This document shows positions 17,375 through 25,827 of a stretch of DNA of 64,000 nucleotides, one piece after another (positions within the stretch are counted from its first letter, which is position 1; the number at the start of each line of letters is the position of its first letter). The notes beneath the pieces were generated by a model. It made no database searches, had not been told where the DNA came from, and was given only the letters and a program-made list of their open reading frames with translations. The DNA lies in the NCBI GenBank assembly GCA_021738725.1, contig JAIPBE010000002.1, positions 124,001-188,000 of the forward strand, read 5' to 3'. Both the position numbers and the translations under genes were made by a program. Origin of the DNA: Saprospiraceae bacterium (GTDB lineage Bacteria > Bacteroidota > Bacteroidia > Chitinophagales > Saprospiraceae).

Positions 17375-18699
17375 TTCTCCAACATTTCTGCTGACAACAT
17401 CATTTCCATGTAGGTACGGGCCAAGAATTGTGGATTTGACAGATCCAGATGCTCAGGACGCAAACCAGTCACCTGTATCCGGTCAGACCAAAACTGTTGT
17501 AGCTCCCGGATGGTCTGGATCATCACGTGTCGATCTTTGCTCACCGAATCCCCCCCTAGTAATCGTGGCATCCCCAATCTAAACAACAATTTCTCCTCTT
17601 CCAGGTAGTAATATAAGGAATACAGATCCCGGATCAAACCCGGTAGCGCATAATTGAATAGTCCGTATCCAATCACAAAGGAGGTGATAAAGGGTGCATA
17701 TACACGGGTCTCTCCCTGATCGTATGCATCAAACTGATTCAATTCGGCTTGAATCTGCGTAGTTATCCGGTGATAACTGATGGGCTGAACCACTCCAAAG
17801 GTGGTTACAACTTTATAGAATTCTGTTTGCAGCTCCTCATCCGTTCGGGCGACTGCTCGTTCGACAGTAGCCAATAGCCGTTGGGTGCGGGTTCGTGCAT
17901 CCAGCGCAGATTCCAGAAAATAGGCTCGATGAGCTGTTTCGATCTCTTCGCGCAATTGCCCTTGGGGGCATAGCAGGAATTCAATTTTATACAGAAAAGA
18001 GAGGATGGCATAGGCCATTCCGCCAGGATACTGGTCATGCAGATTCCTGTCTTCGACATACCAGTTTAACAGTTGTGCGGCTTTTTCTCGAAGCCACTTT
18101 ATACGGACCTGATTTTCCGCTGCCGGATATTCTTGAATATGTGGTTCATATAGCGGTTCAACCTCTTCATAACGCGTCACCAGCAGGTCATCGATCTTAT
18201 CGGCCTGGATGGCCAGTTCCCGCAATGCCTGAAAGAGACGATAGGGGTCCGCTTCACTGGCCTTGGAAGTCCATCTTAAAATGATGCGCCCATCTTCCTC
18301 TAAGCCGTAATAACAAAATTGCAACTGATCATTTACTTCCAGCAATTCCCTCAAAAGTCCATCCGGCATAGAAGTGCAGACCCCGATCGTGGTAACCGCC
18401 TCACAAAAGGGAGCCCCCAGCCAGCCGTTGATCCGACGTGAACCCTGAAGCAATTCGAAATTGAGTCCACCATCCCGATCTTGCATCCAGTGGATATTCT
18501 GTTCGACTGGATCCCGGAGGTATTGCAAGAAGTGAAGAAAGCTCTTTGCATATGCACCATTGGCATAGTGGCCCATGCTTCGATCCCAGGCTGATAACTG
18601 CTCCGACGTCTTATATGCATCAGAATATCGACCCAGACGCAACAATCGCGAATCCAGGGCTCTAGATTTACCAAGACGCCAACCACTCAACCAGGACAT
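17371..18699 (-). CDS. Conserved protein with YbjN/CesT-like segment, function unknown
   Basis: 442 residues from the ATG at 18699; longer readings to 19059 overlap the divergent GSCFA gene and are rejected. An internal stretch (about 100-190) resembles the YbjN/T3SS-chaperone fold (LQFCYYGLEEDGRIILRW), the rest is mostly helical with an acidic middle. No signal peptide. It is coupled by ATGA to the zinc-ribbon YbjN-like gene. It may be a scaffold or chaperone-like partner, but this is inference from fold resemblance only. Confidence 0.55.
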   Translation of the reverse strand: MSWLSGWRLGKSRALDSRLLRLGRYSDAYKTSEQLSAWDRSMGHYANGAYAKSFLHFLQYLRDPVEQNIHWMQDRDGGLNFELLQGSRRINGWLGAPFCEAVTTIGVCTSMPDGLLRELLEVNDQLQFCYYGLEEDGRIILRWTSKASEADPYRLFQALRELAIQADKIDDLLVTRYEEVEPLYEPHIQEYPAAENQVRIKWLREKAAQLLNWYVEDRNLHDQYPGGMAYAILSFLYKIEFLLCPQGQLREEIETAHRAYFLESALDARTRTQRLLATVERAVARTDEELQTEFYKVVTTFGVVQPISYHRITTQIQAELNQFDAYDQGETRVYAPFITSFVIGYGLFNYALPGLIRDLYSLYYYLEEEKLLFRLGMPRLLGGDSVSKDRHVMIQTIRELQQFWSDRIQVTGLRPEHLDLSNPQFLARTYMEMMLSAEMLEK

Positions 18700-18732
18700 A
18701 TGATCTAACTCTGTAAAGGGGACGGAAAATAC

Positions 18733-18740
18733 TATTTTTA
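18733..18740 (+). promoter_or_regulatory. Candidate -7 element for the GSCFA gene, leaderless geometry
   Basis: TATTTTTA (one mismatch to TAnnTTTG) lies four bases before the ATG at 18745, with TCTG 19 bases upstream at 18710-18713. If used, transcription would start at or within a base or two of the start codon. Confidence 0.3.
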
Positions 18741-18744
18741 ACCA

Positions 18745-19722
18745 ATGTCGCTCACCTCTCCTCCTCCTTTTACGACAAGTTTGCCCTTGGAGCAAGCCCC
18801 GTTTCGACTTTCCTACACCTCTCGGATCGTGCTGATGGGCAGTTGCTTCAGCACTGCCATTGCAGAACGTCTGATGAAGGACCAATTTCAAATCTGGACC
18901 TCTCCTTTTGGAATTGTGTATGATGTATCGGCTATGGCCGATCAGTTGGAACTGCTCTTGAGTGACCGGTTGATGACTCGAAATGACCTCATCCATGATG
19001 GAGAACTTTATCACAGCCTCCTTCATCACGGACAATTCTCGGGAAATGACCCGGGGCAAGTGGTGGACTGCATGAATCAGGAATTGGAACTCGCCAGAGC
19101 ATTCCTGCGATCTGCGGAATGGCTACTACTGACATGGGCTACCTCAAGATCCTTCACGCATATAGAATCCGGGCGACGAACTGCAAATAATCACCAGCTC
19201 CCTGGCGCTGCATTTTCCTACACCTATACCCAACTGGAAGATTTGAAGCCCCGGTACCAGAAGCTCATTCACGATTTGACGAATCAATATCCAAAGCTCC
19301 AAATTGGCATCACCATTTCTCCCGTCCGATATCTTCAGGACGGATTCCTGGCAAACTCAAGGAGCAAATCCACGTTACATCTCCTCGCTGCTGATCTGGA
19401 AACATCTGGTACCTGGATCTTTCCGTCCTTTGAAATTCTTCAAGATGAGCTTCGGGATTACCGCTATTACGATCCAGATCTCATCCATCCCTCTCCAATG
19501 GCGATCGATCTGATCTACCAACGATTTTTGGAAAGTTCTCTGGCCGATCAAGATCGTACGCTGTTCTCCCGCATCCAGAAGGTCCGGCAAAGTCTGGAAC
19601 ATCGGCTACGCTTTCCAGAAGCACCATCCGGTGTTAAATTCTTGAAAAAGAGAGAAGAAGCAGTGCAACAGCTTCGTCGGGATTATCCGCAATTTCCGTG
19701 GCTGTTCAGTGAAGGGAACTGA
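18745..19722 (+). CDS. GSCFA domain-containing protein
   Basis: 325 residues. The family signature GSCFS is at 32-36 ([17 protein letters not shown]), followed by SPFGIVYD, which fits GSCFA proteins, a group related to SGNH/GDSL esterases with Ser in the first block. Catalytic-type histidine is likely in [19 protein letters not shown] near 250. Substrate is unknown; an acyl or acetyl ester of a cell-surface molecule is a reasonable inference. It ends in a 17-base overlap with the convergent amidohydrolase. Confidence 0.88.
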   Translation: MSLTSPPPFTTSLPLEQAPFRLSYTSRIVLMGSCFSTAIAERLMKDQFQIWTSPFGIVYDVSAMADQLELLLSDRLMTRNDLIHDGELYHSLLHHGQFSGNDPGQVVDCMNQELELARAFLRSAEWLLLTWATSRSFTHIESGRRTANNHQLPGAAFSYTYTQLEDLKPRYQKLIHDLTNQYPKLQIGITISPVRYLQDGFLANSRSKSTLHLLAADLETSGTWIFPSFEILQDELRDYRYYDPDLIHPSPMAIDLIYQRFLESSLADQDRTLFSRIQKVRQSLEHRLRFPEAPSGVKFLKKREEAVQQLRRDYPQFPWLFSEGN

Positions 19723-20920
19723 CTGTCCGTGTAGTCGTATTCGGTCGCAGACGAAGATCGTCCGGATCCAGGTCAAAAAGAACCAAACCTGGACGTTTGC
19801 CAGGTTCAATACTGCCTAGGTCGCCATCAAAACCGAGACTTGCTGCTCCATTCAGAGTGGCCCACGTCAAAAGTGTCTCAAATGGGATCCAACTGTTCAA
19901 TCGTTGGATGGTTTTCATTTCTTCCAGGATGGATAACTGCCAATTGGAGGTCAAACTGTCCGTCCCTATGGTCATCCGTGCCTGTTCATCAATAAATGCC
20001 GCATAATCCGGCAGGCCGTTTTCGATATACAAATTGGCATTGGGGCAAGTAGCCCAGAAAACCTGGTTACTCCAGGCGTGCGCCCTCTGAATATCCGAAC
20101 GCGATGTCAGGGTATTGTGCACAAAGAGGGTCCTGTGTTCGGGATCCAGATGGCTCAATGCATAATGGATCGCAGACTGACCCGATGGTTGGAAGTGGTG
20201 AACAGGTTTTCCAATCTCACGATAAAATTCCGGAATCGCTCCGGTACCTTCCTGAAAAAGCAGATTTTCATCCCGGGTTTCCTGATTGTGGATGCTGATC
20301 GTTCTCTTCGCCCCTGCCATTTGCTCCTTCAGTAATCCAAACAAGGTCGGACTCACGGAGTATGGAGCATGAGGAACCAGGCTCTTCTGCCCCCCTTTCA
20401 CGGGATTCAGCTGTTCAAAAGCGGGTAGAAAGGACTCGAATGCGGATTGCGCCTGTGCATCATCCAGAAAGTCAAAACACTCCGCAAATGTGTAATAACG
20501 GAGGTGACCTTTATCCTTTTGACGTATGGTATCTGTCCGGTTGGCTATATCGCCAACGGCGACGATCCCACTTGCCCGCATCTCCTCCTCGGCGGCGGAG
20601 ATCGCCTCATGAATCACCTCCAAAGGGGCGCCCCGCTGGGAAACAACTGTGCGGATAAATGACAATAGCCCCGTACCTGTCGCCGCAACACCTTTCATGT
20701 GGGATAACTCCAGATGGCAATGCGTATTAATCAGTCCCGGCGTTAGCACCCCTTGCACGATTTCAACTGTCGCTGGATCATGGTCTTCCAACTGGTCTAC
20801 CGAGAGGATCTCACCATGGTGGTCCAAGACTACCACTCCATTTCTGACAGGAGGTGAAGAAATGGGCATCACCAGATCAGCCTGGATCTTCCGAAAGGGA
20901 GAATGTAATTCAGAACTCAT
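19706..20920 (-). CDS. Amidohydrolase superfamily enzyme (cytosine/nucleoside-deaminase-like)
   Basis: 404 residues from the ATG at 20920 (20935 is an alternative start). Seen: the metal-binding [13 protein letters not shown] near residue 65, later [15 protein letters not shown] and the terminal metal aspartate in [10 protein letters not shown], then the beta-sandwich end typical of the chlorohydrolase/SsnA/MtaD group. These enzymes hydrolyse or deaminate purine-like substrates; an aminofutalosine deaminase role in menaquinone synthesis is one possibility I cannot confirm. It overlaps the DUF1015 gene by 11 bases. Confidence 0.85.
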   Translation of the reverse strand: MSSELHSPFRKIQADLVMPISSPPVRNGVVVLDHHGEILSVDQLEDHDPATVEIVQGVLTPGLINTHCHLELSHMKGVAATGTGLLSFIRTVVSQRGAPLEVIHEAISAAEEEMRASGIVAVGDIANRTDTIRQKDKGHLRYYTFAECFDFLDDAQAQSAFESFLPAFEQLNPVKGGQKSLVPHAPYSVSPTLFGLLKEQMAGAKRTISIHNQETRDENLLFQEGTGAIPEFYREIGKPVHHFQPSGQSAIHYALSHLDPEHRTLFVHNTLTSRSDIQRAHAWSNQVFWATCPNANLYIENGLPDYAAFIDEQARMTIGTDSLTSNWQLSILEEMKTIQRLNSWIPFETLLTWATLNGAASLGFDGDLGSIEPGKRPGLVLFDLDPDDLRLRPNTTTRTVSSLH

Positions 20921-22028
20921 GAACAATGATTCCATTCTTCATTCTGGGCTGGAACCAGGTTGACTTTGGTGGAAGGACAGAGCCTTCATCCGAAATGGTC
21001 ATCATATCCTCCAGAGTGATGGGATAAAGACAGATCCCGACCCGAGCTTCCGATTGATTGACCTGATGCCGAAATGTATCCAGCCCGTAAACCCCGGGGA
21101 CATATTGGACTCGTTCATCCGTACGCACATCCTGCACCTTCAGGATCTTGGTCAAAATCTCATCATTGAACAGGTGGGTATCCAGGATAACAGAGCGTTG
21201 AGCATATTGATCCAAAACCTCCTTCTTCCATTTGAGCAGGTACCATTCACGGTGCAGATACATACTCATCTCATGAGGTGCACTGGGTTTGATGGGCTGA
21301 TCAGATATCTCAATGTCCATCACCTGAGACAACCGAGCCATAAAAACGGTCGGAGATAACTCAACAAAAACGTCAATGATCCGATTAAAATCCAGGATCT
21401 CAACTTCATCTGATGAGAAAAAAGCACAAAGTAAACCGTCGAAGGAACTCCCTTTGACGCGACCGTGCAGACGTTCATACAGCAGGTTCAGAGAGCTGCT
21501 CCGATGGTGGCCATCCGCGATGTAGCTCTCCCGCACATCCTCCGCAAATATGCGAGACAGACGCTTGATGAGGTCCTGGTCGGTAATCGGCCAGAAGCTG
21601 TGATCCTGGTGATCAGATTCAAAGTGGACTGTGAATTCCGGGTCATGCTGTTCCACCCAATCATGGAGCAAGTGGGTCAGATGCGCCACAGGCTTATGTG
21701 TCAACAAGACTGGCTTGACAATGGCCCGGTTGCGCAATAACAGATTCAAATGGATCTGCTCTTTGTCAGCAAGGGTATTCTCATGTTTCTTGATCCGGCC
21801 GCTTAAATAGTCTTTGAGATCCGCGACAGCGACCAAGCCGATAAAGGCATGATCGGAATACTTGATCTGGTAAACATAATAGCCCTCTTCCGCGAATCCA
21901 CGATACACCCCACTGCGACGGTATTCCGGATAATTATCTTTGATCCCCTTGAAAAAGGAATCAGAAGAGGTGATGTAATCCTGATCGGGATACACCGCTT
22001 TAAACGGACGAATTTGCATACTTGCCAA
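20910..22028 (-). CDS. DUF1015 family protein
   Basis: 372 residues. It starts with RPFKAVYPD, and shows the family features: a conserved HH pair in [21 protein letters not shown], a TRANS-type long alpha-beta body and a C-terminal [12 protein letters not shown] block. In many bacteria DUF1015 genes lie near serine-pathway genes and may be kinases or regulators, but the activity is undescribed to my knowledge. An ATG at 22019 (before QIRPFKA) is an equally good start. Confidence 0.85.
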   Translation of the reverse strand: MASMQIRPFKAVYPDQDYITSSDSFFKGIKDNYPEYRRSGVYRGFAEEGYYVYQIKYSDHAFIGLVAVADLKDYLSGRIKKHENTLADKEQIHLNLLLRNRAIVKPVLLTHKPVAHLTHLLHDWVEQHDPEFTVHFESDHQDHSFWPITDQDLIKRLSRIFAEDVRESYIADGHHRSSSLNLLYERLHGRVKGSSFDGLLCAFFSSDEVEILDFNRIIDVFVELSPTVFMARLSQVMDIEISDQPIKPSAPHEMSMYLHREWYLLKWKKEVLDQYAQRSVILDTHLFNDEILTKILKVQDVRTDERVQYVPGVYGLDTFRHQVNQSEARVGICLYPITLEDMMTISDEGSVLPPKSTWFQPRMKNGIIVHEF

Positions 22029-22076
22029 TTAGACTGCGAAAGTACTGACTCCACAGGAGGAATAAGGACGTTTTCT

Positions 22077-22577
22077 TTATTTGGTCAGTCGAACGATCCC
22101 GTTCAAAAGCCAGGCTGACTCCTTTTTTGTGATTTGTTCAAGGACGGCATCTGCTCGACATGAAATCAACTTGAGGTCCTTGACCATCTTGCAGAATGCT
22201 TCAGATTCATTGCATCCAGCTTGTACCTTGGCAAGTTCATCCAGGGCAATGACCACGGGTTGGAGTTCACGTTTCTTGCGCTGAACAGCGATCATTCGAA
22301 ACACCTCCCAAATGTCTTTTTCTGCTTCGAAATATTCTTTCCTGTCGTTTTCACGGCCCACTTTGGACACCAGGCCCCAGTCGATCAGTTCACGAATATT
22401 CATATTGGCATTTCCTCTGGAAATACCCAGCTCATCAATGACTTGATCTGCACAGAGTGGCTTGGTAGAGATAAGCAATAAAGCGTGAATCTGGGCCATC
22501 GTCTTGGTCACCCCCCATGAACCGGCAAGGCCGCCCCAGGTTTCAATGAATTTCAACTTGCCTTCCTCAAGATTCAT
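22077..22577 (-). CDS. GbsR/MarR family transcriptional regulator
   Basis: 166 residues with a winged helix-turn-helix: IHALLLISTKPLCADQVIDELGISRGNANMNIRELIDWG is the recognition region (about 30-68). The N-terminal FIETWGGLAGSWGV matches the GbsR group, whose members repress compatible-solute or envelope genes in other bacteria. The regulated gene is not evident here. A 13-base palindrome lies 31 bases upstream and could be an operator. Confidence 0.9.
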   Translation of the reverse strand: MNLEEGKLKFIETWGGLAGSWGVTKTMAQIHALLLISTKPLCADQVIDELGISRGNANMNIRELIDWGLVSKVGRENDRKEYFEAEKDIWEVFRMIAVQRKKRELQPVVIALDELAKVQAGCNESEAFCKMVKDLKLISCRADAVLEQITKKESAWLLNGIVRLTK

Positions 22578-22607
22578 AGCGCTGTTCGTTCATGAATCAT
22601 AAAGAGT

Positions 22608-22620
22608 ATTCGAGGCGAAT
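22608..22620. repeat. Short palindrome upstream of the GbsR-type gene
   Basis: ATTCG-AGG-CGAAT is a perfect 5-3-5 inverted repeat, 31 bases before the regulator ATG. Its place between the gcvT end and the regulator start fits an autoregulatory operator, but the length is short enough to occur by chance. Confidence 0.25.
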
Positions 22621-22654
22621 TGTTCATCTGCCCTTTTGTCAAGCAGTGCCAGAA

Positions 22655-23773
22655 TCAGGCTTTCTGGTAGAATGGCAAGCCGCACACCTCTGCTTCAAGC
22701 CGCTTGCTTCCTGCTACAATCATGATCTTCGAACCTTTGGCGGTAAAAGGAAGGGTAACATAGCCCATCCCAATGGGGACGTCCAGTGATGGTGACTGCG
22801 TACCCGAAGTGACAATACCAATCTCTTCGCCTTCTGGGGATTCGATCAGATAATCATGACGAGGCACTCTCCGATCCAGTAATTTGAATCCTACAAGTTT
22901 TCTGGTCAATCCTTCTTCTTTCTGTCTGGCCAACCAGTCACATCCGTTGAATGTGCCCTTCTTCAGCTTGGTGATCCACCCTAAGCCCGCTTCAAGGGGT
23001 GAGGTAGTATCATGAATGTCGTTTCCATACAAACAGAATCCCATCTCCAGACGCAGAGTATCTCGCGCCCCCAACCCTGCCGGCTGGATATCGACGGATT
23101 TGCCGGCTTTGAAGACAGCCTCCCATAATGCGGGCAAATGTTCATTATCTGCATACAGTTCGAACCCACCCGATCCGGTATACCCGGTCGCAGAGATCAA
23201 CACGTTGTCGATCCCCGCCATGCGGCCTTTGGTAAAATGATAGTAGTTGATTGCAGACAGGTCCACCTCTGTCAGTTGTTGCAAGACGGCAGTCGCCTTG
23301 GGGCCCTGAACGGCGATCAAACCGGTTTCTTCAGAAATATCAATGACCCGGGTGTCATAGTGATTGTACTTATTGATCCACGCCCAGTCCTTGGCGAGGT
23401 TTGAAGCATTCACCACCAGCAGAAATGCCTGTTCGCCTTCGGCACACATATCTTCTGCCAATCTGTAGACCAGGAGATCATCGACTATACCACCATCCAG
23501 ATTTGGCAAGCAAGAATATTGCGCCTGACCGATCTCCAGTTTGGATGCATCATTGCTGGTCACCGCCTGTACTAGATCCAAGGCTTCCCGACCTTTAACG
23601 ATGAATTCGCCCATATGCGTCACATCGAAGACTCCCACTCCATTACGTACGGCTTCATGTTCATCCCGGATCCCGGCATAGGAAATAGGCATCAGATAGC
23701 CTGCAAATGGTGCCATTTTGGCGCCTAGCTCCTCATGAATAGTCGTGAGTGGGGTATGTTTCAATGTGTCCAT
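22655..23773 (-). CDS. gcvT: Aminomethyltransferase (glycine cleavage system T protein)
   Basis: Transfers the methylene group from lipoylated H protein to tetrahydrofolate in glycine cleavage. 372 residues, normal length, opening with HTPLTTIHEELGAKMAPFAGYLMPISY and carrying GVFDVTHMGEF, the conserved ATGYTGSGGFELY substrate region and GLGARDTLRLEMG. It follows the HEAT-cyclophilin gene by 11 bases. The lipoyl synthase gene lies in the same window at 53466. Confidence 0.96.
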   Translation of the reverse strand: MDTLKHTPLTTIHEELGAKMAPFAGYLMPISYAGIRDEHEAVRNGVGVFDVTHMGEFIVKGREALDLVQAVTSNDASKLEIGQAQYSCLPNLDGGIVDDLLVYRLAEDMCAEGEQAFLLVVNASNLAKDWAWINKYNHYDTRVIDISEETGLIAVQGPKATAVLQQLTEVDLSAINYYHFTKGRMAGIDNVLISATGYTGSGGFELYADNEHLPALWEAVFKAGKSVDIQPAGLGARDTLRLEMGFCLYGNDIHDTTSPLEAGLGWITKLKKGTFNGCDWLARQKEEGLTRKLVGFKLLDRRVPRHDYLIESPEGEEIGIVTSGTQSPSLDVPIGMGYVTLPFTAKGSKIMIVAGSKRLEAEVCGLPFYQKA

Positions 23774-23784
23774 ATGACTTCGTT

Positions 23785-25827
23785 TTAATAGATGATTTCT
23801 ACTTCGAGGATTTGCTCACCAGGGAGGATCTGCTGCACAATATCCAATCCACTTTCCACTTCACCAAAAAGGGAATATCGACCGTCGAGATGCAACGTTG
23901 GTGAATGGGTGATGAAAAACTGTGTCCCTTCTGTGTGCGGGCCAGCTGAAGCCATACCCACACATCCCGGGCGATTGTACGATATCTGATTCAATTCAGA
24001 TCGGATCGTATAGCCCAACGCACCATAGCCATCGCCTCGGGGGCAACCACCCTGGATGACAAAATTTGGCACGACACGATGGAATGTCTTTTTATTAAAA
24101 AAACCGGATTCTGCCAATTGAATAAAGTTGCATACCGAGCCTGGTGCGTCATTCGGGTAAAACTTCAGTATGATCGTCCCTTTGGCTGTTTTAATAACAG
24201 CCCTGCTATTGCCTTTTACCTTGCCAACGATCGACCAATCGATCGGGTGATTGAAGGTCGGACGGCGAACATGATAATCCCCCCGTTGAATATAGGCTCT
24301 GGTCTGTGACAGTTCATTATAGGTTTCGATATCCTGTGGCAGTTGACACAGGTTCATGGCTTTGCGAAATGTGCTGTCAGAGCGAATGAAGGCACGGTAA
24401 TTTGCATTGGGAAGACGCAAAGCTCCTGCGGCAGTAGCCATACTTCCAACGTCGCCGCTTTCAATAGCTGTAATGAAGTATTGGGCCAGGTTCTTTCGTA
24501 CATTTTTCGAAGAGATCCCAAAAATGGTATTAAAGTCCGGTCGATCCGAAATATCCCGGATGGCTTCCATAGCAGCCGTCTTTACATGAGGTATTCGGTT
24601 TTGCTGCCAAAGTTGGAGCAAATAGGGAAAATTCCATCCGAATTTACCCAGGGCCCGAACATATACCGCTTTCAGATATGGATCTGAGATTGATTCTATA
24701 GCTCTTCGAATATCCGACTGGACGGACGTCCGGGTGACTGGCAGATACACCGGACACATTCGACTGATCGCCGTGTACAGATTTGCCTTCACCCATGGAT
24801 GCTTGATGGATCGTGCAAAAAGCAACCACTCCGGCGTCTCTTTGGGATCTCCAACTGCCATCAGCACATCTGATGCCGCGATTCCGACATAGGGATGATC
24901 ATCCCGAAAAGCAGACCGCAGGACCTCTTTGATGTCCAAATAGGGAAAGTGTACTAGTCCTTTGATCATATTACATCGGACCATGGGGTCTTTCTCCAAA
25001 GGAAAAAGACCGATCAAGGAAGTCCTGGCAAGTTCGCTGCCCCCTTTACCGATCGCCAATGCCAGCGCCATCCGCATGGAAGGATCAGATTCACTCCTCA
25101 ACAATGTCACCAGATCAGGAACCAATGTATCCAGGGTGATCCCGGATGTCCGAGCCAGATAGGTGGCAGCAATCAAACGGGCCGATCCAGGTCGACGGTC
25201 ATCTACCACCAATTCGATCATCCGTTTTGTTCCTTCGGGCTCCACCATTCCTCGCAAGGAATATTGGAAGATACCGTTGGCCAGTCCCAGTTGATAAAGG
25301 GAATCTGTCGGCTGGTACGTCGTGACGGTCGCCATAGAAGACAAATAGTGCGGTTGTCCGCACTTCCCCATAGCTTCCAGAATGGCCGCGTTCATGGCTG
25401 TTGACTCTGACAAGCTGTCCCAGGGATCAAAAGCTTCTAAAAGAGGGAGTTCCGCTCGGACTGAACGCAACTGGCCCAAAGCATATACACATGCCAGTCG
25501 AATGTCCTTGTTGGGGTCTTTCAGCAATGGCCGAAGGCTGTCTATACAGGAAGAGTCTCCGATGGAAGCCATTGCCATGGTGGCATAATACCGATAGGTG
25601 GGATCGCCCGCATGCAGGAACAGATACAAACTGTCCATGGCCTGTCGGTCCTGGAGATCGTAGATCTGGCGTGTCACAGGGTCTTCAAAACCAATGCGTA
25701 CATTTTTGATGGCTTGTTTTTCCGGCGGCAAACATGCAGAAAAAAGCAGAAGGCAAAGGACTGTCACCCAGATGCCGTTCATCTGGCAATTTCGACAGGA
25801 TCGGATATGCTCGAAAAATGACTTCAT
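23785..25827 (-). CDS. Lipoprotein with HEAT repeats and C-terminal cyclophilin-type peptidyl-prolyl isomerase
   Basis: 680 residues. A lipoprotein signal ends in FSAC with Cys32 as the lipidation site. Residues about 60-480 form HEAT-like helical repeats (ALGQLRS, ALAIGKGG and similar), and about 535-680 is a cyclophilin domain (FHRVVPNFVIQGGCPRGDGYG, EGTQFFITHSPTLHLDGRYSLFGEV). The start overlaps the PBP1A stop by ATGA; an internal ATG at 25782 would shorten only the n-region. Probably a periplasmic folding factor on a scaffold, possibly serving the adjacent murein synthase. Confidence 0.9.
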   Translation of the reverse strand: MKSFFEHIRSCRNCQMNGIWVTVLCLLLFSACLPPEKQAIKNVRIGFEDPVTRQIYDLQDRQAMDSLYLFLHAGDPTYRYYATMAMASIGDSSCIDSLRPLLKDPNKDIRLACVYALGQLRSVRAELPLLEAFDPWDSLSESTAMNAAILEAMGKCGQPHYLSSMATVTTYQPTDSLYQLGLANGIFQYSLRGMVEPEGTKRMIELVVDDRRPGSARLIAATYLARTSGITLDTLVPDLVTLLRSESDPSMRMALALAIGKGGSELARTSLIGLFPLEKDPMVRCNMIKGLVHFPYLDIKEVLRSAFRDDHPYVGIAASDVLMAVGDPKETPEWLLFARSIKHPWVKANLYTAISRMCPVYLPVTRTSVQSDIRRAIESISDPYLKAVYVRALGKFGWNFPYLLQLWQQNRIPHVKTAAMEAIRDISDRPDFNTIFGISSKNVRKNLAQYFITAIESGDVGSMATAAGALRLPNANYRAFIRSDSTFRKAMNLCQLPQDIETYNELSQTRAYIQRGDYHVRRPTFNHPIDWSIVGKVKGNSRAVIKTAKGTIILKFYPNDAPGSVCNFIQLAESGFFNKKTFHRVVPNFVIQGGCPRGDGYGALGYTIRSELNQISYNRPGCVGMASAGPHTEGTQFFITHSPTLHLDGRYSLFGEVESGLDIVQQILPGEQILEVEIIY

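Noticed and set aside
18700-19059. Longer N-terminus for the 17371 gene
   Set aside because: It would overlap the GSCFA gene by over 300 bases; the ATG at 18699 gives a natural start.
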